In this document: in pieces, positions 10,510-19,970 of the stretch | How positions within the stretch are numbered: position 1 is the first letter of the stretch | How the letters are laid out: each line of letters opens with the position of its first letter | Origin: Synechococcus sp. GreenBA-s | GTDB lineage: Bacteria; Cyanobacteriota; Cyanobacteriia; PCC-6307; Cyanobiaceae | Direction of reading: 5' to 3' | Assembly (NCBI RefSeq): GCF_024345855.1 | Contig: NZ_JAGQBX010000019.1 | Location: forward strand, 1 to 43,394 | Length of the DNA: 43,394 bases | Notes under the pieces: model-generated | Seen by the model: the letters and a program-made list of their open reading frames with translations, nothing else | Database searches by the model: none | What the model was told of the DNA's origin: nothing | Translations under genes and position numbers: made by a program

Positions 10510-11412
10510 ATGCCCCTGAGTCAGCGCACCGAGCCGTATCCCCACTGGGAGTTCACCGCACCCTGGGGCGATCGGCTGCGGATCGTGCCCGAGCGGGGCG
10601 GCCTGGTGACGGGCTGGCAGTGCGGGGGCCGCGAGCGTCTGTATTTCGACGCCGAGCGCTTCGCCGATCCGGCCGCATCGGTGCGGGGCGGCATCCCGGT
10701 GCTGTTTCCCATCTGCGGGAACCTGCCCGGTGATCGGCTGGAGCTGCCCCAGGGGGCGTTCGTGTTGCGGCAGCACGGCTTTGCGCGGGATCTGCCCTGG
10801 CAGCTGGAGCCCCTCGAGCCCGGAGGCGCCGGGGACGGGGCCGGTATTCGGCTGCGCCTGGAGGACAGCCCGGCGACGCGGGCGAGCTTTCCGTTTGCCT
10901 TCCGCCTGGAGCTGGAGTACCGCCTGGAGCCAGGCGCCCTGGCGATCACGGCGCGCATCAGCCACCGGCCAGAGCCGGGGCCTGCGGACGGGGTCACCAC
11001 GCCGGCGTCGGCCATGCCCTTCAGCTTCGGGCTGCATCCCTACCTGGCGGTGAGTGCCCTGGAGGCGGTGGAGCTGGAGGGCCTGCCCGACACCTGCTTC
11101 GACCACCACCCCATGGCGCCGGCGGCCACCGCCAGCCAGCTGGAGCGGCTCCTCCAGGGGGTGGATCTGCTCAGCGCGCCGCGGGGCCCGGTGCGGCTGT
11201 GGGATCGCGGGGCGGGCTCTGGCCTCGAACTGCAGACCGCGGCCCCCTTTGACCTGGTGGTCGTCTGGACGGATCCCCCCCGGCCGATGCTCTGCCTGGA
11301 GCCCTGGACCGCGCCCCGGGGTTCGCTGGCAACGGGCGAGCGGCGCCTGGAGCTGGCGCCCGGCGCCAGCCAGGTGCTGCACTGCCGCTATCGGGTGCTC
11401 GACGACCTCTGA
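10510..11412 (+). CDS. Aldose 1-epimerase family protein
   Basis: A 300-residue protein of the galactose mutarotase fold, which interconverts alpha and beta anomers of hexoses or hexose-6-phosphates. Visible motifs are RGGIPVLFPICGNLPGDRL (about 59-77), HGFARDLPW with a conserved His (about 90-98), FSFGLHPYLAV with the catalytic-type His (about 173-183) and CLEPWTAPRGSLATGERRLELAPG near the C-terminus, holding the likely catalytic Glu. The FP-GN and EPWT patterns are nearer the hexose-6-phosphate mutarotase branch than classic GalM. The ATG at 10510 is chosen, since residues before it in the frame are proline-rich readthrough of the upstream gene. Probably co-transcribed with the hydrolase. 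Confidence 0.87.
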   Translation: MPLSQRTEPYPHWEFTAPWGDRLRIVPERGGLVTGWQCGGRERLYFDAERFADPAASVRGGIPVLFPICGNLPGDRLELPQGAFVLRQHGFARDLPWQLEPLEPGGAGDGAGIRLRLEDSPATRASFPFAFRLELEYRLEPGALAITARISHRPEPGPADGVTTPASAMPFSFGLHPYLAVSALEAVELEGLPDTCFDHHPMAPAATASQLERLLQGVDLLSAPRGPVRLWDRGAGSGLELQTAAPFDLVVVWTDPPRPMLCLEPWTAPRGSLATGERRLELAPGASQVLHCRYRVLDDL

Positions 11413-11449
11413 GCCTCGCGTGCGGAGGCCCAGCCATTGGGTCGCTCAG
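11409..11449. terminator. Nested inverted repeats spanning two convergent stops
   Basis: CTGAGC (11409-11414) and GCTCAG (11444-11449) each include the stop codon of one convergent gene. Inside, GCCTC (11413-11417) and GAGGC (11425-11429) form a small stem. The arrangement suits a shared bidirectional terminator, though each stem is short. Confidence 0.35.
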
Positions 11450-12684
11450 CTGGCCTGCACCCCCGGCAGCCGGCCGCGGGCCAGCTGCTGCAGCGGGTCG
11501 AACTGGCGCTTCACGGCCTCGATCAGGGGCCGCGAGGGGGCGTCCTCCCAGGCCGGCAGGCCCGCGCTGGCGGGCTGCTCCAGCACCGTGAGCTGGCCGC
11601 CCAGGGCCCGGCAGCGGCGGCGCAGGGCCTCCACCCGGTAGGCGGGCAGCTGGCTCGCCTCCGCCCAGGCCAGGCCCAGGCCGCTGCCGGCCGCCAGGCT
11701 GAGCCGCAGCCCCGCCAGCAGCGGATCCGCCAGCAGCGCTGCGGCCTCGGCGGGCAGGACGCCCAGTCGCAGCAGCCAGCGTCCAGTTCGGGGACCAGCG
11801 GCAGCGGGGGGCAGCGGGTCGGGGCCGCTGCCCTGATCGGGGCCCAGGGCGACGGCCCGCAGGGCCTCCAGACGCTCCGGATCCAGCTCCTGGCGCCGCA
11901 GGCCGGCGCTTTCGGCATCGGCGCCGATGGCCGCCAGATGGTCGGCGATGGCCTCGCCGCTGACGCTGGCCAGCCCCAGCAGCAGGCCCGGCAGGGGCGG
12001 CTGGCCGGCGGCCTCGCCCAGGGGGGCGCTCCACCAGTCGAGCAGTTCCGGGCCGAGGGCGGCCGCCAGCAGGCGGCGCCGCAGCGGCTCCAGCTGCTGC
12101 GGCTCCCCCTGCAGCAGCAGGCCGCGGCGCTGGGGCGGCAGCGGCATGGTGCGCAGGGTCAGCTCGGTGATCAGGGCCAGGGAGCCCCAGCTGCCGGTGA
12201 GCAGCCGCATCAGGTCGTAGCCGGCCACGTTCTTCACCACCTTGCCGCCGGCCCGGGCCGCGGTGCCATCGGTGCGCAGCAGGCCGATGCCGATCAGCTG
12301 GTCGCGCACGCCCAGGTGCCGCTGGCGCAGGCCGCCGGCCATGCCTCGCGCCACCAGGCCCCCCACCGTGCCGGCCCCCAGGCCATCGGCGCTGCTGCCC
12401 CAGGGCCAGTCCAGGGGCAGCCACTGGCGCTGCTCCGCCAGGGCCTGCTGCAGGTGCTGCAGCGGCAGCCCTGCCTCCACGGTCACGGTGAAGTCGCCGG
12501 CGGCATGCTCCAGGACCCGGTTCAGCCGGGCGGTGCTCACGATGGTGGGGCGCTCCTGCCCCGGGCCCGGCTGCACCGGCGGGCCCCAGTGCAGGCGAGT
12601 GCCCTGGCCGGCGGGCAGCCAGGGGGTGGCCTGGCGGTGGAGCTCCCGCACCAGGTCCGGCAGTGCGTGGGGCTCGGGCGTCAT
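11446..12684 (-). CDS. glcE: Glycolate dehydrogenase FAD-binding subunit GlcE
   Basis: FAD_binding_4/VAO-fold protein of 412 residues, the second flavin subunit of membrane-associated glycolate dehydrogenase, which oxidises photorespiratory glycolate to glyoxylate. Seen: TIVSTARLNRVLEHA, FTVTVEAGLPLQHLQQAL, the flavin motif GAGTVGGLVARGMAGG, GGKVVKNVAGYDLMRLLTGSWGSLALITELTLRTMP, and an extended C-terminal half ending in KRQFDPLQQLARGRLPG. This KRxFDP...PGR-like end is typical of GlcE. The ATG at 12684 begins at the conserved-looking domain. The gene is longer than E. coli GlcE (about 350). GlcF is encoded 1.8 kb away on the same strand, with a DUF2892 gene and an opposite-strand kinase between them; GlcD is not in the window. 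Confidence 0.9.
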   Translation of the reverse strand: MTPEPHALPDLVRELHRQATPWLPAGQGTRLHWGPPVQPGPGQERPTIVSTARLNRVLEHAAGDFTVTVEAGLPLQHLQQALAEQRQWLPLDWPWGSSADGLGAGTVGGLVARGMAGGLRQRHLGVRDQLIGIGLLRTDGTAARAGGKVVKNVAGYDLMRLLTGSWGSLALITELTLRTMPLPPQRRGLLLQGEPQQLEPLRRRLLAAALGPELLDWWSAPLGEAAGQPPLPGLLLGLASVSGEAIADHLAAIGADAESAGLRRQELDPERLEALRAVALGPDQGSGPDPLPPAAAGPRTGRWLLRLGVLPAEAAALLADPLLAGLRLSLAAGSGLGLAWAEASQLPAYRVEALRRRCRALGGQLTVLEQPASAGLPAWEDAPSRPLIEAVKRQFDPLQQLARGRLPGVQAS

Positions 12685-12701
12685 CACGGCACGATGGTGC
12701 C

Positions 12702-14210
12702 ATGGCAGGGCAGAGCAGCAGCGCCGGGGTGCCGGGAACCCCGGCTTGGGTTGGGGCACCGCCGGGGCGCGGCCCACGGATCAAGATCGTCGTGCTCGAC
12801 GACGACCCCACCGGCTCCCAGACGCTGCACGGCTGCCCGCTGCTGCTGCGCTGGGATCCGGCCAGCCTGCGCCGGGGCCTGGCCCATCCCTCCCCGCTGC
12901 TGTTCCTGCTGGCCAACACCCGCGCCCTGGCGCCGGCCGCGGCGGCCGAACGGGTGCGCGCGATCTGCCGGGCCCTGCGGCCGGCCCTCGCGGAGGCCCA
13001 GGCGGCGGGGGAGCTCGACCACTGGCTGGTGGTGAGCCGGGGCGATTCCACCCTGCGCAGCCACTTCCCGCTGGAGGTGGAGGTGATCGCCGCGGAGCTC
13101 GGTCCCTTCGAGGCCACCCTGCTGGTGCCCGCCTTCCTGCCGGGCGGCCGCACCACCGTGGATGGGGTGCACCTGTTGCACGGCGAGCCGGTGCACACCA
13201 CCGCCTTTGCCCGCGACCGGCTGTTCGGCTACGGCACCAGCTATCTGCCGGCCTGGGTGGAGGAGAAGAGCGGTGGCCGCATCCCGGCGGCGGCGGTGCA
13301 GCGGATCGACGGGGCGGAGCTGGAGGCCGCGGCGGCGGATCGGCGGACCGGCGGCGGGGGCTACCGGCGGCTGCGGGAGCGGCTGGCGGAGCTGCAGGGG
13401 AATGCCTGCGTGGCGGTGGATGCGGAGCGGCCGCAGCAGCTGTCGGCCCTGGGAGCCGTGGTGCGGGAGCTCACGGCTCCATCCGGGGGCGCGACTGGGG
13501 GGCGGCCGCGGCGGTTCCTGTTCCAATCCGCCGCCAGCCTGCTCAACGGCCTGGCGGACCTGCCGCCCCAGCCCCTTGATGCCGCCGGCCTGGCGGCCCT
13601 GCGGCGCCGGGATGTTTCTGGCCAGCCGCTGCCCGGTCTGGTGCTGGTGGGCTCCCACGTGCCCCTGGCCGATGCCCAGCTGGAGACGCTGCTGGCGGAA
13701 CCGGGCTGCGGCGGGGTGGAGATCGCTGTGGCCAAGGTGCAGCGGCTGCTGGAGGGTCCGCTTCCCGACCAGTTGCTGGCTTCCCTGGAGGCCACCTGGC
13801 TGGAGCAGCTGCGGGCCCACCTGGCGGCGGGACGCACGCCGGTGCTGTTCACCAGCCGCGGCGAACGGCCCAGCCGCAGCGCCGCCGAGGGCCGGGCCCT
13901 GGGGCTGGCGCTGGCGGGGCTGATGGCGCGGATCGGCGCTGCCCTGGCACCCCGGCTGGGCTACCTGATCAGCAAGGGAGGCACCACCAGCCAGACCCTG
14001 CTGGCCGAGGGTCTGGAGCTGGCGGCGCTGCAGCTGGAGGGCCAGCTGCTGGCGGGGCTCTCGCTGGTGCGGCCGGCGCAGGCGGGCGGCATCCCCGGCG
14101 TGGCGGGGCTGCCGATCCTCACCTTCCCGGGCAACCTCGGCGATGCCGGTACCCTGGCGCTGGCCTGGCGCTGGATGGAGACCGGGGCTGCGGGGCCAGC
14201 GGTGGGCTGA
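12702..14210 (+). CDS. Four-carbon acid sugar kinase family protein
   Basis: A 502-residue protein of the four-carbon acid sugar kinase family (formerly DUF1537; OtnK/DtnK/LtnK relatives), which use ATP to phosphorylate 3-oxo-tetronates or other C4 acids. The N-terminal substrate domain shows VVLDDDPTGSQTLHG (30-44) and VVSRGDSTLRSHFPLE (about 117-132); the C-terminal nucleotide domain shows LFTSRGERPS, LGYLISKGGTTSQTLLAEGLEL and ILTFPGNLGD. An Ala/Arg/Gly-rich stretch near residues 205-275 looks like a lineage insertion. The ATG at 12702 is 17 bases from the divergent glcE start. Its place among glycolate dehydrogenase genes suggests a role in hydroxyacid metabolism, but the usual partners (aldolase, isomerase, dehydrogenase) are absent here. 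Confidence 0.88.
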   Translation: MAGQSSSAGVPGTPAWVGAPPGRGPRIKIVVLDDDPTGSQTLHGCPLLLRWDPASLRRGLAHPSPLLFLLANTRALAPAAAAERVRAICRALRPALAEAQAAGELDHWLVVSRGDSTLRSHFPLEVEVIAAELGPFEATLLVPAFLPGGRTTVDGVHLLHGEPVHTTAFARDRLFGYGTSYLPAWVEEKSGGRIPAAAVQRIDGAELEAAAADRRTGGGGYRRLRERLAELQGNACVAVDAERPQQLSALGAVVRELTAPSGGATGGRPRRFLFQSAASLLNGLADLPPQPLDAAGLAALRRRDVSGQPLPGLVLVGSHVPLADAQLETLLAEPGCGGVEIAVAKVQRLLEGPLPDQLLASLEATWLEQLRAHLAAGRTPVLFTSRGERPSRSAAEGRALGLALAGLMARIGAALAPRLGYLISKGGTTSQTLLAEGLELAALQLEGQLLAGLSLVRPAQAGGIPGVAGLPILTFPGNLGDAGTLALAWRWMETGAAGPAVG

Positions 14211-14225
14211 GGGCTCCGCGGCGGT

Positions 14226-14492
14226 TCAGCGCCGGGTGGAGAGCCTGAGCGGCGCGTAGAGCAGGCAGGTGCCCATGGCACTGCTGAGCAGCAGCACCGC
14301 GGCCACCACCCCCATCAGCAGGGAGGTGAGGCCGGAGAACTGGCCCGTGAGCTGCAGCAGCACGAGCACGGCGGCGATGGAGGCGCGCAGGAGGCGGTCG
14401 GTGCCCCCCAGGTTGCGGGCGATTCGCCTGGCCGGGACCTCCGTGGGATGGGTTGGGGTCCCAGCCTGGCAACGCTGCAGCCGGCAGGCCAA
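14226..14492 (-). CDS. DUF2892/YgaP-type small membrane protein
   Basis: An 88-residue ORF whose C-terminal 62 residues match the DUF2892 pattern: RNLGGTDRLLRASIAAVLVLLQLTGQF, a second membrane helix MGVVAAVLLLSSAMGTC, then LLYAPLRLSTRR. The two-helix hairpin with N-GG-DR and C-LYAPL is characteristic; in YgaP this domain anchors a rhodanese, but it often stands alone. The only start before the domain is TTG at 14492; the first 26 residues do not look conserved, so the real start may be a downstream non-ATG codon. It begins 15 bases after the glcF stop and is probably co-transcribed with icd and glcF. Confidence 0.72.
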   Translation of the reverse strand: MACRLQRCQAGTPTHPTEVPARRIARNLGGTDRLLRASIAAVLVLLQLTGQFSGLTSLLMGVVAAVLLLSSAMGTCLLYAPLRLSTRR

Positions 14493-14507
14493 CCCCCCCA
14501 GCGCGGT

Positions 14508-15925
14508 TCACCCAGCCGCGGGCGGCGGCGGGTTGAGGGGCGCGCCGCGGAAGCTGCGATCGAGCAGCTGGATCGGGTGCAGCACCGGCAGGGGCTGGGG
14601 GCTCTCCTCCAGGTGGCGGCGGATCTGCAGGGTGCAGCCGATGTTGGCGCTCACGGCCAGGTCGGCGCCGCTGCCGGCCAGGTCGGCGGCCTTGAGGCGG
14701 CCCAGCTCGGCGGCCTCCTCCGGCTGCACCAGGTTGTAGATGCCGGCGCTGCCGCAGCAGACCCCCGCCTCCACCGCCTCGCGCAGCTGCACGTGCGGAA
14801 TCCGGCGCAGCAGCGCCCGTGGCTGCTCCTGGATGCCCTGGCCATGCAGCATGTGGCAGGCGTCGTGGTAAACGAGCCGCAGAGGCCGCTCGGCCGTGGC
14901 CGGTGTGCCGTCGGGGTGCGGCAGGGGCCGCAGGCTGGCCTCGAAGGCCTCGCTCAGGCCCAGGCGCGCCAGGAACTCCTGGATATCGGCCACCTGGCCG
15001 GCGAAGGCGGAGCCGCGGGCGGCCCAGGCCGGCTCGCTGGCCAGGATCGCGTCGAGCTGCTTGAGGGTGTGGCCGCAGCCGGAGGCCGCCACCAGCACGG
15101 CCTCCAGGGGTTCGGGGCCCGCCGGTTTGCCGGGGCCAAGCACGGATTCGAAGCTGTCGATCAGGGCGCCGGCCAGCTCACGGGTCTGCTCCAGTTCGCC
15201 CTGGTGGTGGGTCACGGCGCCGCAGCAGCCCTGCTGCGGTGGGATCACCACCTCGATGCCGTTGGCGCTCAGCACCCGCACCGCCGCCGCGTTCACCTCG
15301 GGATCGAACAGGCGCTGCACGCAGCCCAGCACCAGCCCCACCCGGGCCCGGCGTTCACCCTGGGCCGGCACCACCACCGGAAAGCCGTCGCGGAAGGCCT
15401 CGGGGGCCAGGGGCGGCAGCAGCCGCTCCATCGCCTCCAGCTGGGGGCCGAGCAGGCGGGTGAGGCCGCTGCGGCGGGCCAGGGCCTGCAGGGGTGTGCC
15501 CGCGTAGGCGCGCAGGGGCGCCAGCAGCGCCCGCAGCCTCTCCGGGTAGGGCAGCAGCGAGAACAGGAGACGACGGAAGGCCCTCTGTGCCGGGCTGCGC
15601 AGCTCCGGTGCGTTCAGCTGGGGGCGGGTGGCCTCGATCAGCTGGTCGTAGCGCACGCCCGAGGGGCAGGCCGTCACGCAGGCGAGGCAGCCCAGGCAGG
15701 AGTCGAAATGGCTGGCGACGGTGGCATCCAGCTCCAGCTCCCCTGCCTCGATCGCCTTGAGGGCGTGGATGCGCCCCCGGGGCGAGTCCATCTCTGTGCC
15801 CAGCACGCGGTAGCTGGCGCAGGTGGGCAGGCAGAAGCCGCAGTGCACGCAGGGATCCAGCGGCGATCCGCCGCCGGCGAAGCTGGAGGCCGCCGCCCCT
15901 GCGGCCGTGGCGCCGGCTCGCTCCA

Positions 15926-15926
<1 letters not shown>
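14508..15926 (-). CDS. glcF: Glycolate dehydrogenase iron-sulfur subunit GlcF
   Basis: A 472-residue iron-sulfur subunit passing electrons from the GlcD/GlcE flavins to the quinone pool. Two ferredoxin-type 4Fe-4S motifs are clear: CVHCGFCLPTC (Cys 26, 29, 32, 36) and CLGCLACVTACP (Cys 77, 80, 83, 87). Two CCG domains follow: QQGCCGAVTHHQGE with ASGCGHTL, and YHDACHMLHGQG with GVCCGSAGIYN. The ATG at 15926 shares its A with the icd stop (TGATG), so the two are translationally coupled. The longer open frame upstream is shadow sequence inside icd. The pairing places a photorespiratory enzyme subunit in one transcript with a TCA-cycle enzyme. Confidence 0.95.
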
Positions 15927-17371
<1,445 letters not shown>

Positions 17372-17406
17372 CGCAGGCGTCGACCGGGACGTTGGGGGGT
17401 CAGCCG

Positions 17407-17412
17407 AGCCTA
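17407..17412 (-). promoter_or_regulatory. Possible -10 box for icd
   Basis: On the minus strand TAGGCT lies about 35 bases upstream of the icd ATG. It fits TAnnnT; TTGAGC lies 14 bases further upstream, too close for an ideal -35. No NtcA site (GTA-N8-TAC) was found in the gap by eye. Confidence 0.25.
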
Positions 17413-17556
17413 TGCGCCGGTCCCGGGCTCAATGGTTTGTGGGGATCAGCGGTGGTGGCGCCGGTGTGCTGGGGTTGGCTCCGTTGGGCCGTTGGGCTGT
17501 GTCGGCGGCCGCCCACCTGGGCTGCGCCCGCTGCCCGGCTCCTGCAGGATGGACCC

Positions 17557-18018
17557 ATGAACGCCGCGGATCAGGCCCGATCACTGGAGCTGGCCCAGGC
17601 CATCGCCTCGGTGGTGCGGCTGCTGCGGACCCATTTCCCGGATGCCCGGGCCAACCTCACCCCCTGGCGCGACGATCCGCTCACCCGCGCCTTCGCCGAG
17701 CAGGAGAGCCTCGACCTCTCCTTCCACTTCCCGGGCTGGAGTCCGCGCACCCAGTGCCGCTCGTTTCTGGTGCAGCTGCGGCTGGAGCGGGCACCGGGGG
17801 CGGATGGGCTTCCGGCCGGGCGGCCGCGGCTGCTGGGGGTGCTGATCCGCGGGCTCACCTATGAGTCGGAGCGCTGGCGGCTGGCCACCCTGGGCGACTG
17901 GCAGCCCTCCGGTTCCCACCTGCCCCAGCCGGCGGTGGTGGCGGCCCTGCAGCAGTTCTGCCGCGAGCTGTTCGACCTCTTCGACGGCGGCGGCAGGCTC
18001 GAGGCCAGGGCCGCGTAA
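17557..18018 (+). CDS. Hypothetical protein (153 aa)
   Basis: An unrecognised 153-residue cytoplasmic protein. Residues 1-30 form a helix (LELAQAIASVVRLLRTHFPD), then PWRDDPLTRAFAEQESLDLSFHFPGWSPRTQCRSFLVQLRLE and LLGVLIRGLTYESERWRLATLGDWQPSGSHLP suggest alternating beta strands, ending in a helix (AALQQFCRELFDLFDGG). This alpha-beta pattern and sober codon use support a real gene. The ATG at 17557 has AGGATGGA just before it. It lies between icd (divergent) and ho1 (same strand, 90 bp on); no functional link is evident. Confidence 0.75.
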   Translation: MNAADQARSLELAQAIASVVRLLRTHFPDARANLTPWRDDPLTRAFAEQESLDLSFHFPGWSPRTQCRSFLVQLRLERAPGADGLPAGRPRLLGVLIRGLTYESERWRLATLGDWQPSGSHLPQPAVVAALQQFCRELFDLFDGGGRLEARAA

Positions 18019-18058
18019 CCCTTCGCAACCTTGGCGCCGGCGCCGGGAATGTGCCGCC

Positions 18059-18064
18059 TACCTT
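18059..18064 (+). promoter_or_regulatory. Possible -10 box TACCTT upstream of ho1
   Basis: TACCTT lies 44 bases before the ho1 ATG in the 90-bp gap after the hypothetical gene. TTGGCG occurs further upstream but at a spacing of about 22, too long for an ideal promoter. Confidence 0.3.
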
Positions 18065-18108
18065 GATCCGACCGACCGAGCAGCGTTTCCCAACGCCCCC
18101 TGCAGACC

Positions 18109-18828
18109 ATGGCCGTCGCCCTTGCTGCCCAACTGCGTGAAGGGACCAAGAAGTCCCACACGATGGCGGAGAACACCGGCTTCGTGAGCTGTTTCCTCAA
18201 GGGCGTGGTCGACAAGGCGAGCTACCGCAAGCTCGTGGCCGACCTCTTCTTCGTGTACACGGCCATGGAGGAGGAGATCGGCAAGCTGCGCCAGCAGGGC
18301 CATCCCGTGGTGGGCCCCGTGGGCTTCCCCGAGCTGAATCGCCGCGAGACCCTGGAGCAGGATCTGGCCTACTACTTCGGTGCCGACTGGCGCAGCAGCG
18401 TCAAGGCCACGCCGGCGGCTGAGGAGTATGTGGCCCGCATCCACCAGATCGCCCAGGAGGCCCCCGAGCTGCTGGTGGGTCACCACTACACCCGCTACAT
18501 CGGCGATCTCTCAGGCGGCCAGATCCTCAAGAACATCGCCCAGAAGGCGATGAACCTGGGCGAGCACGACGGCCTGCGCTTCTACGAGTTCGAGGCCATC
18601 CCCGACGAGAAGGGCTTCAAGGCCAGCTACCGCGCCACCCTCGACGCCCTGCCGATCGACCAGGCCATGGCCGACAGGATCGTGGAGGAGGCCAACCACG
18701 CCTTCCACCTGAACATGAAGATGTTCCAGGAGCTGGAGGGCAACCTGGTGGCCGCCATCGGCAAGGTGCTGTTCGGCTTCCTCACCCGCCGCCAGCGGTC
18801 TGGCAGCACCGAGGTGGTGGCGGCCTGA
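18109..18828 (+). CDS. ho1: Heme oxygenase (biliverdin-producing)
   Basis: Ferredoxin-dependent oxygenase opening heme to biliverdin IX-alpha, first step of phycobilin synthesis. The 239 residues match cyanobacterial HO1. Motifs: LREGTKKSHTMAENTGF with the proximal heme ligand His17, FLKGVVDKASYRKLVADLFFVYTAMEEE, HHYTRYIGDLSGGQIL with the distal-helix GDLSGGQ (132-138), and FHLNMKMFQELEGN. The start follows directly from the conserved N-terminus. It implies phycobiliprotein-based light harvesting or heme recycling. The glycan gene that follows starts 66 bp later, but in-frame readthrough codons make that start uncertain. Confidence 0.97.
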   Translation: MAVALAAQLREGTKKSHTMAENTGFVSCFLKGVVDKASYRKLVADLFFVYTAMEEEIGKLRQQGHPVVGPVGFPELNRRETLEQDLAYYFGADWRSSVKATPAAEEYVARIHQIAQEAPELLVGHHYTRYIGDLSGGQILKNIAQKAMNLGEHDGLRFYEFEAIPDEKGFKASYRATLDALPIDQAMADRIVEEANHAFHLNMKMFQELEGNLVAAIGKVLFGFLTRRQRSGSTEVVAA

Positions 18829-18893
18829 GCGCCGCTGGAGCGGGCAACCCGGGGTCGGCTGCGGCAGAGTCGCCCCTGGCTGACCTGATCCGC

Positions 18894-19970
18894 TTGGGCT
18901 CCCCTGCGCCCCGCCCGCTGCGTTTTCTCGTGCCCGGCACCGGCAGCCGCTTCCGCGGCGGTGGTCTGCTGGTGGAACTGCAGACGGCGCGGCTGACGGC
19001 CCAGCTGCGGCCCACCGAGGTGGTGACCTACCGGCAGCGCGAGCCCGAGCATCCGTTTCTCGATGACCTGCTGCGGGCGGAGAGGGCTCCGGGCGAATCT
19101 CTCTGGATCGTGAGCTGGGGGTTCGACGTGCCGAAGCTGCTGCGGCGCCTGCGGGGCCGGCCCGTGGCCTACCACGCCCACAGCAGCGGCTACGGCTTTG
19201 CCCTGCCCCCGGGAACCCCGGTGCTGGCGGTGAGCCGCAACACCCTGGGCTACTGGGGCGACCGCAGCCCCCGCAGTCCGCTGGCTTTGGTGCCCAACGC
19301 CCTGGAGCCGATGTGGCTGGAGCGGGGCGCCAGGCCGGGTAACGCGGCGGCGGCGGCCTCAGCCCCCCAGCGCCCGATCGATGTGCTGGTGCAGCGGCGC
19401 AAGAGCAGTGCCTATCTGCTTCAGAACCTGGTACCCGCGTTGCGGGCCCGGGGCCTGCGGGTGGAGGTGCAGAGCGGCTGGGTGGAGGATCTCGTGGCCC
19501 AGTTCAACAGCGCCACGGTGGTGCTCTACGACTCGGCCGACTACTGGCGAGGCCGTGGCGTGAGCGAGGGCTTCGGCCTGCCGCCCCTGGAGGCCCTGGC
19601 CTGCGGCTGCGTGGTGTTCAGCAGCCTCAATCACGCCCTGGCCGACACGCTCGATCCCGGTGTGCTGGGCCACCAGATCGGCGCCGGCAGCCTGGAGGCC
19701 GACCTGGAGCGCATCGCCGCCGCCGTGGCGGATCCGGCGGCCTGGCGCGCCGATCCCCAGGCGTTGGCCACGCTGCTGGAGGGGTGCAGCGAGACGGCGC
19801 TGCTGGAGCGCTGGAGCCGCGCCCTGGCAGCGATTGACGCCCACTGGGACCGGCTGGCGGAGGGGGTAGCGCCCCTGCAGTCCCCACCGCCCTGGCGCCT
19901 GCGCTGGAGCCAGCGGCTGGAGCGCGGGCTCCGGCTCTGGAGCAGACTCGCCTCTGCGACCGCGCGCTGA
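18894..19970 (+). CDS. Glycosyltransferase, GT4-like
   Basis: A 358-residue GT-B fold protein. The N-terminal half starts PLRFLVPGTGSRFRGGGLLVELQTARL, a glycine-rich loop typical of GT4 acceptor domains; the C-terminal half has VLVQRRKSSAYLLQNLVPAL and the donor-site signature GVSEGFGLPPLEALACGCVVFSS with the E-x7-E spacing. The start is TTG at 18894; the frame is open further upstream without ATG or GTG, so the start is provisional. The stop overlaps the next start as TGATG, coupling it to the EpsG-like gene. It probably transfers a sugar to a lipid-linked or surface glycan; donor and acceptor unknown. Confidence 0.83.
   Translation: MGSPAPRPLRFLVPGTGSRFRGGGLLVELQTARLTAQLRPTEVVTYRQREPEHPFLDDLLRAERAPGESLWIVSWGFDVPKLLRRLRGRPVAYHAHSSGYGFALPPGTPVLAVSRNTLGYWGDRSPRSPLALVPNALEPMWLERGARPGNAAAAASAPQRPIDVLVQRRKSSAYLLQNLVPALRARGLRVEVQSGWVEDLVAQFNSATVVLYDSADYWRGRGVSEGFGLPPLEALACGCVVFSSLNHALADTLDPGVLGHQIGAGSLEADLERIAAAVADPAAWRADPQALATLLEGCSETALLERWSRALAAIDAHWDRLAEGVAPLQSPPPWRLRWSQRLERGLRLWSRLASATAR

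Noticed and set aside
11171-13201. Minus-strand frame of 676 codons across glcE and the kinase
   Set aside because: Pro/Gly/Arg-rich, crosses two clear genes in other frames, no motifs.
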